From positions 1-64,000 of the forward strand of contig JARXWK010000014.1 in assembly GCA_029916745.1 (NCBI GenBank): 64,000 nt of DNA, given 5' to 3'. The notes under the pieces were generated by a model, which saw nothing but the letters and a program-made list of their open reading frames with translations, did no database searches and was not told where the DNA came from. The stretch is from Dysgonomonadaceae bacterium PH5-43. Lineage in GTDB: Bacteria; Bacteroidota; Bacteroidia; Bacteroidales; Azobacteroidaceae. Position 1 is the stretch's first letter. Each line of letters opens with the position of its first letter. The position numbers and the translations under genes are program-made. Shown here piece by piece: positions 36,996-46,631 of this stretch.

Positions 36996-38387
36996 ATGAA
37001 ACAAATGAATTTAATCTGGGCTCTATTTGTAGCTCTATTTGCAGGAAGTTTATTCACTGCTTGTAACGATGACAATAATGGTAGTGGTAATGGTGGAGAT
37101 GATAACGGTAACGCAAATGCGGATACCACAGTTTATGTTATCTCTGCTTTAGACGGAGATGCAACCTATTTATTAGAAACAACCTCGTTAGACGAAGGGA
37201 CAGTTTCGGCAAAAAAAACCGGAGCCGAAAGCGAAGCTGCTACCTATTGGGTATTTTATGGTGATAAATATCTTTATCGGTTAGTTTATAATCAGGGAGA
37301 AGCAGGTGTTACAACTTCTTACTCTCTCGATAGATATGGTTTAGCTCAAAAGCGCGATTACGAATACTTGATTAAACGCTTTACTTCTTATGGTATCTAC
37401 AGCGATTACATCATCACGGTGTCGGCTGGCGACAGAGGACAAGAATATGCAGATGCAGAAGGCAATCTTGCTCAAGGTTTATTTTTAGGTTATCTTGATA
37501 CTGAAAAAGAAACTTATTCTTCTGCCGAAATAAATGCTGAGAATTATCTTGGCAATGGAGAATATGTAACTTTAGCAGGTATAGAAGAGGCTAATGGCAA
37601 TATCTATTCGGCTGTTATTCCGATGGGATTAAGTAAATATGGAGTATTGGCAGAAGGTGGTAAGTATGTAAAATATCCAGAACTTGTAAAAACAGAGTCA
37701 GGAGGCAGCAACAGTAGTGCTTACGAAGAAGGAGAACTTTTATGGACTCAATATCCTAACGAAGCTTGGTTGGCTATTTACGATAATGAATCGTTTGAAA
37801 ACCCTACGTTAATTAAAACAGAAAAGATTAGTTATGCAACCGGACGTAATCGTTCGCAATATTACCAAACAACTTGGGCTGCAGACAATGGTGATGTATA
37901 TATGTTCTCGCCAAGTTATGCTAAAACTATGTCGGAAGAAGTTCAGCGTACAACTTTGCCAGCTGGTGTAGTTAGAGTGAAGTCTGGCGAATACAAATTC
38001 GATGATGATTATTATTTCAATATAGAACAAGCAACAGGAGGCAAATCTTTCCAACGTTGTTGGCATATTAGTGGCAACTATTTCTTAATGTTAATGTACG
38101 ACCAAGAGTTAACTCCAAGTGTAAAAGCAACAACAAGCTCTATGGCTATTTTTGATGCCGAAGCCCAACAATTAACTTATATTACAGGTCTACCATCTGC
38201 CGATGAACTCTCAGCTTTTGGCAGCACACATTATTTCGAGAACGACAAAGCTTATGTTGCAGTTACAACAACAGTAGATGATTATCCTGCTATTTATGTT
38301 ATAGATGCAAAAACTGCTACGGCTACTAAAGGTATTACAGTTGAAGCTAAATCAATAAATGCAGCTGGAAAATTAAAAAGTTATTGA
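36996..38387 (+). CDS. DUF4374 lipoprotein, XusB-like siderophore binder
   Basis: 463 residues. A lipoprotein signal ends in the lipobox SLFTAC. The residues after the Cys are [13 protein letters not shown], an acidic stretch like the surface-export signal of Bacteroidetes lipoproteins. The rest has the repeated blade-like strands of the DUF4374 beta-propeller family, which includes the surface lipoprotein XusB. The start may be 36996 or 37005. It lies between the receptor and the PepSY gene, overlapping the latter by one base. Confidence 0.85.
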   Translation: MKQMNLIWALFVALFAGSLFTACNDDNNGSGNGGDDNGNANADTTVYVISALDGDATYLLETTSLDEGTVSAKKTGAESEAATYWVFYGDKYLYRLVYNQGEAGVTTSYSLDRYGLAQKRDYEYLIKRFTSYGIYSDYIITVSAGDRGQEYADAEGNLAQGLFLGYLDTEKETYSSAEINAENYLGNGEYVTLAGIEEANGNIYSAVIPMGLSKYGVLAEGGKYVKYPELVKTESGGSNSSAYEEGELLWTQYPNEAWLAIYDNESFENPTLIKTEKISYATGRNRSQYYQTTWAADNGDVYMFSPSYAKTMSEEVQRTTLPAGVVRVKSGEYKFDDDYYFNIEQATGGKSFQRCWHISGNYFLMLMYDQELTPSVKATTSSMAIFDAEAQQLTYITGLPSADELSAFGSTHYFENDKAYVAVTTTVDDYPAIYVIDAKTATATKGITVEAKSINAAGKLKSY

Positions 38388-39556
38388 TGAAAAGGTTATT
38401 TAAGAATATACATCTTTGGCTTTCTATTCCTTTCGGAATACTTATTAGTGTAATCTGTTTCTCTGGCGCGATACTTGTGTTTCGCGCCGAGATAGAAGAT
38501 TTCGTTTATAAAGACTTAATCTTTGCGAAACAACACGAAGGAGAAAAGCTTTCAATTTCTGAATTATTACCATTAATAAGTAATCAAATAAAAGATGATG
38601 AAGTAACTGGAATAAACATACCTTCAGACAATAAACGCAACTACAGTATTTCTGTGGCTTCCAATCCGAGGGCTGCTATTTATATAGATGCATACACGGG
38701 CGAAGTGTTAGGCAAAGTAGAAGGAACGTTTTTTCCTAAAACACTTCAGTTTCATCGTTGGTTACTTATTGATAGAAGTATAGGAAAGCCTATTATAGGT
38801 TATTCCACTTTAATCTTCGTAATAATACTAATAAGTGGAATAGTTATATGTTTCCCTAAAAACAGGAAACAACTTAAACGCATCTTTACAATAAAGATAA
38901 CGAAAAGTTGGAGACGTTTTTGGTACGACTTACACGTTAGTGCTGGAAATTATGTTCTTATCGGATTATTAGCTCTGGCTCTTACTGGGCTTACTTGGTC
39001 GTTTGCTTGGTGTAGAGAACCTTTTTATCGTATGTTTGGGGTTGATGCCACTCAAATGACTCACGGAGGAGCTAAAAACAATCAACAACAAGCGGAAAAA
39101 CAACCTCGGCAACAAAAACAACTGTCGGAACAGCAAGGTAAACGCCCTCATCGTGAAGGAGAGCAAGGCCGACCAGAAAGGGGAGCGAAAGCAACTATTG
39201 AGGTAGAACAGGAAAGTTATCTTCATTGGGACGAAGTATTTTCTTATGTTCAAAAAGTAAACCCCAAAAACGAAAAGATTAGTATAAAAAACGGAACTGT
39301 AACCGTAACGCAAAATAAAACATTCGGAAACAGTAGAGCTTCCGACAATTATACTTTCGACAACAATACGGGCAAGATTTTAGAATATCGACCTTACGAG
39401 AAACAAGAACGAATGAATAAGGTTCGTGGTTGGATTTATTCTATACACGTTGGTTCGTGGGGAGGCTTATTTTCTAAGATACTAACTTTCATTATTGCTT
39501 TTATAGGAGGCACACTTCCTCTTACGGGATATTATCTTTGGATTAAAAAGAAATAA
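38387..39556 (+). CDS. PepSY-associated transmembrane protein, XusC-like reductase candidate
   Basis: 389 residues from the ATG at 38387. Four main membrane segments are seen: one at 8-33 and others near 140-160, 190-215 and 355-385, with periplasmic loops. Two PepSY-type stretches have FYLWI/ALT...TWSF-like features. A Gln/Arg/Lys-rich low-complexity stretch lies around 225-265. Histidines in the helices may bind heme, as proposed for inner-membrane ferric-siderophore reductases of this family. It is the third gene of the receptor operon. Confidence 0.82.
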   Translation: MKRLFKNIHLWLSIPFGILISVICFSGAILVFRAEIEDFVYKDLIFAKQHEGEKLSISELLPLISNQIKDDEVTGINIPSDNKRNYSISVASNPRAAIYIDAYTGEVLGKVEGTFFPKTLQFHRWLLIDRSIGKPIIGYSTLIFVIILISGIVICFPKNRKQLKRIFTIKITKSWRRFWYDLHVSAGNYVLIGLLALALTGLTWSFAWCREPFYRMFGVDATQMTHGGAKNNQQQAEKQPRQQKQLSEQQGKRPHREGEQGRPERGAKATIEVEQESYLHWDEVFSYVQKVNPKNEKISIKNGTVTVTQNKTFGNSRASDNYTFDNNTGKILEYRPYEKQERMNKVRGWIYSIHVGSWGGLFSKILTFIIAFIGGTLPLTGYYLWIKKK

Positions 39557-39568
39557 TATCTACATTTG
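39537..39568 (+). promoter_or_regulatory. Promoter of the nucleotidyltransferase gene
   Basis: TTTG (39537-39540), 20 bases, TACATTTG (39561-39568). The -33 box lies inside the end of the preceding gene. The spacing fits the Bacteroidetes consensus. Confidence 0.55.
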
Positions 39569-39597
39569 TAGACGTATAATAAATATCAGACGTTCTT

Positions 39598-40686
39598 ATG
39601 AAGGATAATTTTTGTGTAATAATGGGTGGTGGTATAGGAAGCCGCTTTTGGCCATTTAGTAGAGAGGATAAACCCAAACAGTTTCTTGATTTCTTTGGAA
39701 CAGGTCGCTCGCTGTTGCAACAAACTTTCGACCGTTTTAGTCAAATAATACCAACGGAAAATATTTTTATTGCAACTAACGATGCTTATGCGGATTTAGT
39801 TAAAGAGCAACTTCCTGAGATAACAGATAAGCAAATACTTCGAGAACCGACTCGTCGTAATACAGCTCCTTGTATTGCTTATGCCGCTTTTCATATTAAA
39901 GCGATTAACCCAAATGCAAACATAGTTGTAACTCCTGCCGACCATTTAATTTTACAAGAACATCATTTCTTGAAAAATATACAAACAGGATTGAATTTCG
40001 TGCGTGAATATCCTGCGTTACTTACTTTAGGCGTAAAACCTGAACGACCAGAAACAGGATATGGATATATTCAAACCGATGAAGGTGTTGGCGGAGGTAA
40101 CATACAGAAAGTAAAGGTGTTTACAGAAAAACCGAACTTAGAACTTGCAGAACTCTTTGTTAAGAGTGGCGACTTCTTTTGGAACTCTGGTATATTCCTT
40201 TGGAATGTTAATACAATACTAAAGGCTTTCGAAGAACATCTTCCTGCTGTACATAATCGACTTGGTCAGGATTTAGATAAATATAATACTCCCGAAGAAC
40301 AAAAATTCATTAACGAAGCTTACCCAACTTGCCCTAACATATCTATTGATTATGGTATTATGGAAAAGGCTAATAATGTTCATATGTTGGTTGCCGACTT
40401 TGGGTGGTCTGATTTAGGTAATTGGAGTTCTATCTACGACCTCACTGTTGACGAAAAAGACGAAAGCAAGAATGCAACATTGAAATGTAAATCTTTATTT
40501 ATAGATAGTAGCAATAACTTAGTTACAACTAATTCTGATAATAAATTGGTTGTTGTGCAAGGCTTAAAGAATTATATAGTTGTTGAGTCGGACAATATTC
40601 TTCTTATTTGTAAACGAGAAGAAGAGCAACGCATTAAACAAATTGTTGCTGATATTGAAATCAAATTTGGCAAAGAATATATTTAA
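39598..40686 (+). CDS. Mannose-1-phosphate guanylyltransferase
   Basis: Makes GDP-mannose from mannose 1-phosphate and GTP for glycan synthesis. 362 residues with the nucleotide-binding start IMGGGIGSRFWPFSR and KPKQF, then ADHLI, EKPNLELAE and FFWNSGIFLWN. It lacks the C-terminal isomerase domain of bifunctional ManC enzymes, so it is the single-function form. It stands alone and is closed by a strong bidirectional terminator. Confidence 0.92.
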   Translation: MKDNFCVIMGGGIGSRFWPFSREDKPKQFLDFFGTGRSLLQQTFDRFSQIIPTENIFIATNDAYADLVKEQLPEITDKQILREPTRRNTAPCIAYAAFHIKAINPNANIVVTPADHLILQEHHFLKNIQTGLNFVREYPALLTLGVKPERPETGYGYIQTDEGVGGGNIQKVKVFTEKPNLELAELFVKSGDFFWNSGIFLWNVNTILKAFEEHLPAVHNRLGQDLDKYNTPEEQKFINEAYPTCPNISIDYGIMEKANNVHMLVADFGWSDLGNWSSIYDLTVDEKDESKNATLKCKSLFIDSSNNLVTTNSDNKLVVVQGLKNYIVVESDNILLICKREEEQRIKQIVADIEIKFGKEYI

Positions 40687-40710
40687 GACAAATAAGAATT
40701 AAGAGAAAAG

Positions 40711-40748
40711 GGTACAAGCGAATATAACAAATCGTTTGTACCTTTTTT
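40711..40748. terminator. Bidirectional rho-independent terminator
   Basis: A stem of 11 pairs (GGTACAAGCGA with TCGTTTGTACC, one G-T pair) with a 10-base loop is followed by six T, and preceded by AAAA. It separates the plus-strand guanylyltransferase gene from the minus-strand methyltransferase gene and can serve both. Confidence 0.8.
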
Positions 40749-41448
40749 ATTTATAAAGAGAAAAAATACACTGTCTTTTACCTAAGTCTGGCAATGCCTT
40801 TTTCCAATCGGCTATTGTTTTTGTTTTTATGTATTCGTTAGAAAGAGTAATATCGGCCGCAATACATAACTTTGTTGTAGGTCGGCAAGTCTTAACTATT
40901 TCTTCTAACATTTTGTTGTTTCTATAAGGTGTTTCAATAAACAGCTGTGTTTGACTTTTTGAGTATATAAGAGTTTCCAACTCTTTAAGAGTTTTAATTC
41001 TTTGATTAACCTCTATGGGTAAGTAGCCATTAAAAGCAAAACTTTGTCCGTTAAATCCCGATGCCATTAATGCTAACAATATTGAAGAAGGACCTATTAA
41101 CGGAACTACTTTTATATTCTTTTGCTGAGCTATAGCAACAACATCTGCTCCTGGGTCGGCAATGGCAGGACAACCAGCTTCTGATATTATTCCTATAGAA
41201 TTATTTTCTTTTATCGGGTCTAAATATCCCGACAGCTCTTCTTGTGTGGTATGTTTATTAAGAGTAAAGAATGTAAGTTCGTCTATATTGATTGACGAGT
41301 CGGTTTGTTTCAAGAAACGTCTTGCCGAACGGATATTCTCTACAATAAAATATTTTAATGAGAGTATTACTTCTTTGTTGTATTCGGGCAATACACGAGA
41401 TATTTCTGTATCTCCCAAAGTAACAGGAATTAAAAATAGATTAGCCAT
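40747..41448 (-). CDS. RsmI-like SAM-dependent methyltransferase
   Basis: 233 residues of the tetrapyrrole-methylase fold. The segment IGIISEAGCPAIADPGADVV matches the RsmI signature in a divergent form, and VPLIGPSSILLALMASGF is the substrate loop. This short group, common in Bacteroidetes, is annotated as RsmI (2'-O-methylation of 16S C1402) or only as a SAM methyltransferase. It lacks the usual RsmI N-terminal LY(L/I)V(A/P)TPIGN, having LFLIPVTLGD instead, so the target is less sure. Confidence 0.75.
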   Translation of the reverse strand: MANLFLIPVTLGDTEISRVLPEYNKEVILSLKYFIVENIRSARRFLKQTDSSINIDELTFFTLNKHTTQEELSGYLDPIKENNSIGIISEAGCPAIADPGADVVAIAQQKNIKVVPLIGPSSILLALMASGFNGQSFAFNGYLPIEVNQRIKTLKELETLIYSKSQTQLFIETPYRNNKMLEEIVKTCRPTTKLCIAADITLSNEYIKTKTIADWKKALPDLGKRQCIFSLYK

Positions 41449-41515
41449 TGTCTTCTATATTAGTTTGCAAAAGTACTAAATTAATATTTACTTTGTACCC
41501 TATAACAATAAGAGA

Positions 41516-42841
41516 ATGAAACTTCCGATAGCTTTCGAAAATCAAATAAAAGAGATTATAGGTGATGAGTGGAACAACTTCGTTAATGCTTTAGAGGAAG
41601 ACAGTCCGACAAGTATTCGTCTTAATTCTAATAAATACCACGAAGCCGATAATCTGAAAACAAACCAACCTATACCTTGGGCTTCTAATGCTTATTATTT
41701 AGATACTCGCCCTATCTTTACTTTAGACCCATTGCTTCACGCTGGAGTTTACTATGTACAGGAAGCTTCATCGATGTATTTAGAACAGATTATAAAAAAG
41801 CATCTTGCACCCTCTATTAAAGTTTTAGATTTGTGTGCTGCACCTGGCGGCAAGTCCACTTTAATATCATCTCTATTGTCGGAAGATAGTTTGTTGGTAG
41901 CAAATGAAGTGATACGCACACGGTCTAACATTCTTTCTGAGAATCTTATTAAATGGGGAAATCCAAATACAATAGTAACAAATAACGACCCTGCTGATAT
42001 AGGCAATAAGCTTAACTCTTATTTTGATATAATTGTTGCCGATGTTCCTTGTTCTGGCGAAGGAATGTTCAGGAAAGACAATGCTGCGATAAACGAATGG
42101 TCGCCTAACAATGTGAAACTTTGCGCCGAACGACAAAGACGAATTATAGCCGACATATGGTCGTCGCTTAAACCTGGCGGCATTTTAATTTATAGCACTT
42201 GCACATTCAACAAAGAAGAAAACGAAAACAATTTAGAGTGGATTTGCAACGAGTTAGGAGCCGAGATATTAGATGCTCCTTGTAGGTTTTACCCACACAA
42301 AAACAAAGGAGAAGGCTTTTTTATTGCTTCTCTACAAAAAGCGGCAAGCGACGAAAGCAACACATACAGATGCGCAAAGAAAAATAAAAAAGACAACAAA
42401 TCATCTAAAGGAATTAAAACACCAGAAGAGATTAAGCAACGGATTATAAACGCTGATGCCTTTTCTTTTCATCAAAAAAATGATAGTTTCATCGCTATTC
42501 CTCTTGCCGTTGTAGATAGTTATAGAGACATTGCTTCTTGTCTTAAAATAGTATCGGCAGGTATTAGTATTGGAGAAATAAAGGGTAAAGATATTATTCC
42601 ATCTCACAGTTTAGCATTGTCTAATTGTTTATCTGAAAGTTTTTATCCTACATTAGAGCTTGATAAAGAGAGTGCAATTAAGTATCTACGAAAAGACTCG
42701 TTCGATTGTGATTTGCAAAATTTACATAAGGGCTATGTAATTGTTACTTACAATAATCGTCCTTTGGGCTTTATCAAGAATATAGGTACTCGCTTCAATA
42801 ATCTTTATCCTAACGAATGGCGAATTAGAATGAATGTCTAA
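41516..42841 (+). CDS. rRNA (cytosine-5-)-methyltransferase, RsmF/NOL1-NOP2-sun type
   Basis: 441 residues. The SAM site VLDLCAAPGGKST, the catalytic motifs VPCSGEGMFRK and STCTFNKEENE, and a C-terminal PUA-like region (LHKGYVIVTYNNRPLGFIK) match the RsmF/YebU group that methylates 16S rRNA. Both cysteines needed for m5C transfer are present. Its stop codon overlaps that of the convergent GH10-like gene by four bases. Confidence 0.9.
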   Translation: MKLPIAFENQIKEIIGDEWNNFVNALEEDSPTSIRLNSNKYHEADNLKTNQPIPWASNAYYLDTRPIFTLDPLLHAGVYYVQEASSMYLEQIIKKHLAPSIKVLDLCAAPGGKSTLISSLLSEDSLLVANEVIRTRSNILSENLIKWGNPNTIVTNNDPADIGNKLNSYFDIIVADVPCSGEGMFRKDNAAINEWSPNNVKLCAERQRRIIADIWSSLKPGGILIYSTCTFNKEENENNLEWICNELGAEILDAPCRFYPHKNKGEGFFIASLQKAASDESNTYRCAKKNKKDNKSSKGIKTPEEIKQRIINADAFSFHQKNDSFIAIPLAVVDSYRDIASCLKIVSAGISIGEIKGKDIIPSHSLALSNCLSESFYPTLELDKESAIKYLRKDSFDCDLQNLHKGYVIVTYNNRPLGFIKNIGTRFNNLYPNEWRIRMNV

Positions 42842-44355
42842 AGTTTTACCGACTTCGACTTCCCTTTTTTCGACTCATTATGATATCTATCAACTGACGT
42901 AACTACGTATTTATACTTAGTTTTGCCATTCTTGTAAGGTAAGAGGATAGAAGTATTTTGAGTTACCGCAACTATTTTAGATGCATCGTTTAGATTTTCT
43001 TTCTCTTTATTGTTGAAACGATATACAACATAATATTGTGCGTTTGTAGGATCGCTTTTATCTCCATTAGCTTTCCATATTAGGCGATGAACATTATGTT
43101 TTTTATCAACCTTGAGCGACTTAACGTCTTTGGGCTTACCATCATAAAGATGAGAATAAGCAGGAATTATAGCTGGAGATTTATGATAATTTGTTTTTAA
43201 GCTATCAATTATACCACCGTTGTTGTTTAAGATTTCGTAAACAGGCCAAAAACAATTACCATACACTCCCGGCAAAGTTCGAGTAAGTTCCATTTTTCTA
43301 CTAAGTTGATTCTTGGCAGGCTGACGCAAATCACGAGTTTTCATAGTGCGGTCTACATCTTGTCCGATATAAAGATGCGCTCCATAGTTGTTGAGAGTCC
43401 ACCACTTAATAAGCGTTTCATAATCAGCAGCCGAATGTCCTATCTCCCAATATATTTGAGGAATATTATAATCTACCCAACCGTTTTCTACCCAAAGTTT
43501 AACATCAGCATAAAGGTTGTCGTAATTTTGCAAGCCATTAGTATTACTTCCCGAACCATCAGGAGTACTTTTCTTATTCCTATATATCCCAAAAGGACTA
43601 ATACCAAATCTCACATAAGGCTTCTCTAACAAAATTGTATTCTTAATGCGCTCTATAAGAATATTTACATTGTTTCTGCGCCAATCATCGCGTCTGCTTT
43701 TATCAAAACCTTGAAGTTCTCCGTATATATTAAAACTTATATCATCAGGGAAGTTTTCCCCAGCTATTGGGTAAGGATAAAAATAATCGTCCATATGAAT
43801 TGCATCAATATCATATCGCTGAACTATATCTTTTACAATTTTACAGATGTAATTTCGACTTTGAGGAAGTCCAGGGTCAAAGTAAATCTGTTTCCCGTAC
43901 TTAACAAACCATTCGGGGTGTTGATGATATATGTGAGAATGATGAATAGTTTCATTATCGGAAACGGCAATTCTGTATGGATTAAGCCAAGCGTGAAACT
44001 CTATACATCTTTTGTGAGCCTCCTCTATAAGAAACTCCATAGGGTCGAAATTGTTGTCGGGAGCCTTACCTTGTTGCCCTGTAAAGTGTTTACTCCAAGG
44101 CTCGATTTCAGAATAATAAAAAGCATCAGCACAAGGTCGTGCTTGAAAAACTATAGCGTTAAAATTGTAAGCCTTCAAGCTATCCAACATATTAATAAAA
44201 TACGTTTGCATTTCAGATGCCGACATATTTTTGTAACGGTCTTGCCACATAGTGCTAATCCAAACTCCTCGAAACTCTCTCTTAGTTGTTGTTTGAGCAG
44301 CGGTATTAAAAGATAGCGATATAAGAATGGCAATTATTAAGACTAAAGTTCTCAT
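42838..44355 (-). CDS. Family 10-like glycosyl hydrolase (GHL10/DUF187), secreted
   Basis: 505 residues with a signal peptide (LVLIIAILISLSFNTAAQ). It begins REFRGVWISTMW, the hallmark of the GHL10 group, with YDIDAIHMDDYFYPYP holding probable catalytic acids in a TIM barrel. The last 90 residues look like a fibronectin-type domain (HRLIWKANG ... QYYVVYRF). Relatives cleave or bind cell-envelope glycans; substrate is not known. A minus-strand -7 box TACCTTTG reads from 44385 to 44378, just before the ATG. Confidence 0.85.
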   Translation of the reverse strand: MRTLVLIIAILISLSFNTAAQTTTKREFRGVWISTMWQDRYKNMSASEMQTYFINMLDSLKAYNFNAIVFQARPCADAFYYSEIEPWSKHFTGQQGKAPDNNFDPMEFLIEEAHKRCIEFHAWLNPYRIAVSDNETIHHSHIYHQHPEWFVKYGKQIYFDPGLPQSRNYICKIVKDIVQRYDIDAIHMDDYFYPYPIAGENFPDDISFNIYGELQGFDKSRRDDWRRNNVNILIERIKNTILLEKPYVRFGISPFGIYRNKKSTPDGSGSNTNGLQNYDNLYADVKLWVENGWVDYNIPQIYWEIGHSAADYETLIKWWTLNNYGAHLYIGQDVDRTMKTRDLRQPAKNQLSRKMELTRTLPGVYGNCFWPVYEILNNNGGIIDSLKTNYHKSPAIIPAYSHLYDGKPKDVKSLKVDKKHNVHRLIWKANGDKSDPTNAQYYVVYRFNNKEKENLNDASKIVAVTQNTSILLPYKNGKTKYKYVVTSVDRYHNESKKGKSKSVKL

Positions 44356-44404
44356 TTATTGTTTGTTTTATCGAAAACAAAGGTAAAACAAAATAAGAAA
44401 AACA

Positions 44405-44587
44405 TACTATGATTTTTGAAAAACTCACTATGTTTCCTCTCGCAACTCACTGTGATGCGACACAAAACTCAGTCAGGTTTTTTTGTAACACAGTACAAGA
44501 AAGTTAAAAACTAAAAACTAAAAGATAAAAGTTGAAAAACCTCGATGAAATCAGGGATTTTTTGGTTTTACAACGTTTCACCAAAAG
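44405..44587 (+). repeat. ACTCACTGAG-type motifs plus an extra beta module
   Basis: Between the GH10-like gene and copy C: three variants of ACTCA(C/G)T motifs (about 44419-44435, 44454-44463, 44466-44481), like those before metG. A separate beta module follows at 44501-44535, and then TCGATGAAATCAGGG (44542-44556). The last resembles TCGATGAAGTCAGGT at 7975-7989. No ORF is present. Confidence 0.45.
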
Positions 44588-45190
44588 CCCGTAGGCAACG
44601 CTTCGCTCGCCGTACGGCTATGGAAGTTTTACCCCTTTGGGTATCCTAACTTTTATCTTTTAGTTTTTAGTTTTTAACTTGTGAAACACAAAGCTTCACT
44701 TAAGGGCTTCTCTCTACTAAGAGACCCCTGCTCTCTCTACTGAGATAGGCGAGGTCTCTCTTAGTAGAACGACGGGGTGGTTTAAGTATAAAGACGAGAC
44801 CGTTCTACTAAGAGCGACATCGGGTCTCTACTAAGAAACAGCTCGCCTATCTACTAAGAAAGGCGAGGGGTATCTAATAAGAAGCAACCGTCCTCTCTAC
44901 TAAGAGCAACAAGGGAGTTCTCCTAAGAAGCGGAGAGAGAGTTCTATTAAGGGCAACGAAGTGCTTCGCAAGAGAGATATAGCCGTTCATTTGTCCAGTC
45001 GCTCATTTTTACGCTCTTCTCCGAGAGTTAAGATATTACAGATAGTTGCTTGTCGGGGTCGTTTGTTTACTCTCTTGCCTTCTCTCTCAAATTAAGCAAA
45101 GGGTCGATAATATCAAAATAATATAGAAAAGAGAAGTATTGTGAAAATAAGTAAGTAGAGGAAATGTTGAGAATTAGGTAGAAATAGAAA
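44588..45190 (-). repeat. Long modular intergenic repeat, copy C
   Basis: Same element as copies B and D on the opposite strand. Read on the minus strand, the left module runs from 45190 to about 44965. An array of about ten short-hairpin units follows, ending at 44691 with CTTAAGTGAAGCTTTG. Next come a beta module (44645-44680) and a gamma module with its hairpin, GCGAAGCGTTGCCTACGG, at 44588-44622. The alpha module is missing. The array is nearly the same order as in D. It fills the 960-base gap between two divergent genes. Confidence 0.9.
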
Positions 45191-45315
45191 AAATAAAGAT
45201 AAAACTTTCGCTGAATAGTTACTTCAAAACTGCTAAAAGTTAAAAAAACGACAAAATATTTGCTTTCCAAATCTAAAATGCGTTAATTTACACCTTAGTT
45301 ATATATAGAGAAAAA

Positions 45316-46533
45316 ATGAAAACAAAGAAATTAATAGGAGTAATCGCCATTTTAGGGATTGCTACAGTAGCTGCAATCGTTATTTTTAATACGATTGTTA
45401 ACAATAACGACAAGAACAAAGGTGCAAATACGTTTATTAATGAAGAAAATGTAATTGTAGCTTCAGTATCTAAACCAGATTATATTAATCAGCATTTCTT
45501 TGACGCTAGCCAGTATGCCGACTCTGTAAAATTTATTCGCTTGGAGACCACAGACGAGAGTTTAATAGGAGGCATAACCGAATTGTTGTTTGATGATGAT
45601 TATGTCATTGTTGCTGATCGCAAGACTGCTTCTATCTTTTTCTTTGACTACGAAGGTAATTATTCCCACAAAATTAATAGGCGAGGACAAGGTGAAGGTG
45701 AATATCTTAGCTTAAGTCATGTAATGCTTGATAAAGAGAATGATGAAATTATAATTCTTGACATGAATTTACGAGCACTATTAAGATATGATTATCAAGG
45801 CAATCAAATTTCAAAGATAAGTAACTTTGACGATGATATGGTTCCTAGGGATATAATCAAACTTCCATCTGGCGATTTCTTATGCTATCGACAAGACCGT
45901 CTTGGAGATGAGGAAAAATGGCAAGCAGGAGTATGGAAAGTAAAAAAAGATGGTTCTTTGGATAAATTTATATATACATTAGATTTTGATACTAATTCTA
46001 GCTTCGTTCAATCTGTATATCATCTATCTTATCTCCATGATGGCAAAATAAGTTTTGTAGACCAAAACAAAACGGCGGTATTCAGTATAGATGAAAATGA
46101 TATTGTAAGCAAAATAGTTGAATTTAAAGTTCCTGGAAAAACGCTGGCTGAGATGCCAACTGTAGATAAATCTGATGGTGGTTATTATAGCATTTTTTGC
46201 AGTGAAGAAAAAGGAGATTATATATTTACTCAATGGATAGATCCTGAGAATAGAGTATTTCAAACTATTTTAACAAAAAGTACTGGAAAAATAGAAACTG
46301 GTATGGCTTTCTATCCTTTTGTATTTGGCACACACCTCCCTGGCAACAGTTTTGTTAGAAATAATAATCCTAAAATTTCTTCATCTTACTTTTACCCATC
46401 AACAATTCTTCAATATACACAATTAGACTTGCCAGATGAGTACAAACAACCTGCAGAGAAAATTATAGAAGGAATGACTTTGGAAGAAATTGAAGATTCT
46501 AATCCAATAATTCAATTGTTATATATAAAGTGA
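45316..46533 (+). CDS. 6-bladed beta-propeller protein, membrane-anchored
   Basis: 405 residues. The N-terminus has one hydrophobic segment (LIGVIAILGIATVAAIVIF) with no lipobox, resembling the leader of NVEALA-type peptides that often accompany this family; that link is a guess. The propeller starts near residue 65, with blades such as EGNYSHKINRRGQGEGEYLSL and repeated short Asp-rich turns. Function is unknown; such proteins cluster with thioredoxin-like proteins, as here. It is the intact relative of the truncated gene at 29079. Confidence 0.8.
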   Translation: MKTKKLIGVIAILGIATVAAIVIFNTIVNNNDKNKGANTFINEENVIVASVSKPDYINQHFFDASQYADSVKFIRLETTDESLIGGITELLFDDDYVIVADRKTASIFFFDYEGNYSHKINRRGQGEGEYLSLSHVMLDKENDEIIILDMNLRALLRYDYQGNQISKISNFDDDMVPRDIIKLPSGDFLCYRQDRLGDEEKWQAGVWKVKKDGSLDKFIYTLDFDTNSSFVQSVYHLSYLHDGKISFVDQNKTAVFSIDENDIVSKIVEFKVPGKTLAEMPTVDKSDGGYYSIFCSEEKGDYIFTQWIDPENRVFQTILTKSTGKIETGMAFYPFVFGTHLPGNSFVRNNNPKISSSYFYPSTILQYTQLDLPDEYKQPAEKIIEGMTLEEIEDSNPIIQLLYIK

Positions 46534-46538
46534 ACAAT

Positions 46539-46631
46539 ATGAAAAGCACTTATCAAAAGACCTATGGACGAGTACAACGAACCTATTTTGTGTATTTACC
46601 ATATAAACAACAAATGACATTATATATATGA
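46539..46631 (+). CDS. Possible 30-residue leader peptide
   Basis: A short ORF starts six bases after the propeller stop, and its TGA overlaps the tlpA-like ATG as ATGA, which would couple translation. The peptide is rich in Tyr, Lys and Gln and has no family match. It could be a real leader, or chance. Confidence 0.25.
   Translation: MKSTYQKTYGRVQRTYFVYLPYKQQMTLYI

Noticed and set aside
43711-44316. 201-codon plus-strand ORF within the GH10-like gene
   Set aside because: It is the antisense of a clear secreted hydrolase gene and has no recognisable domain.
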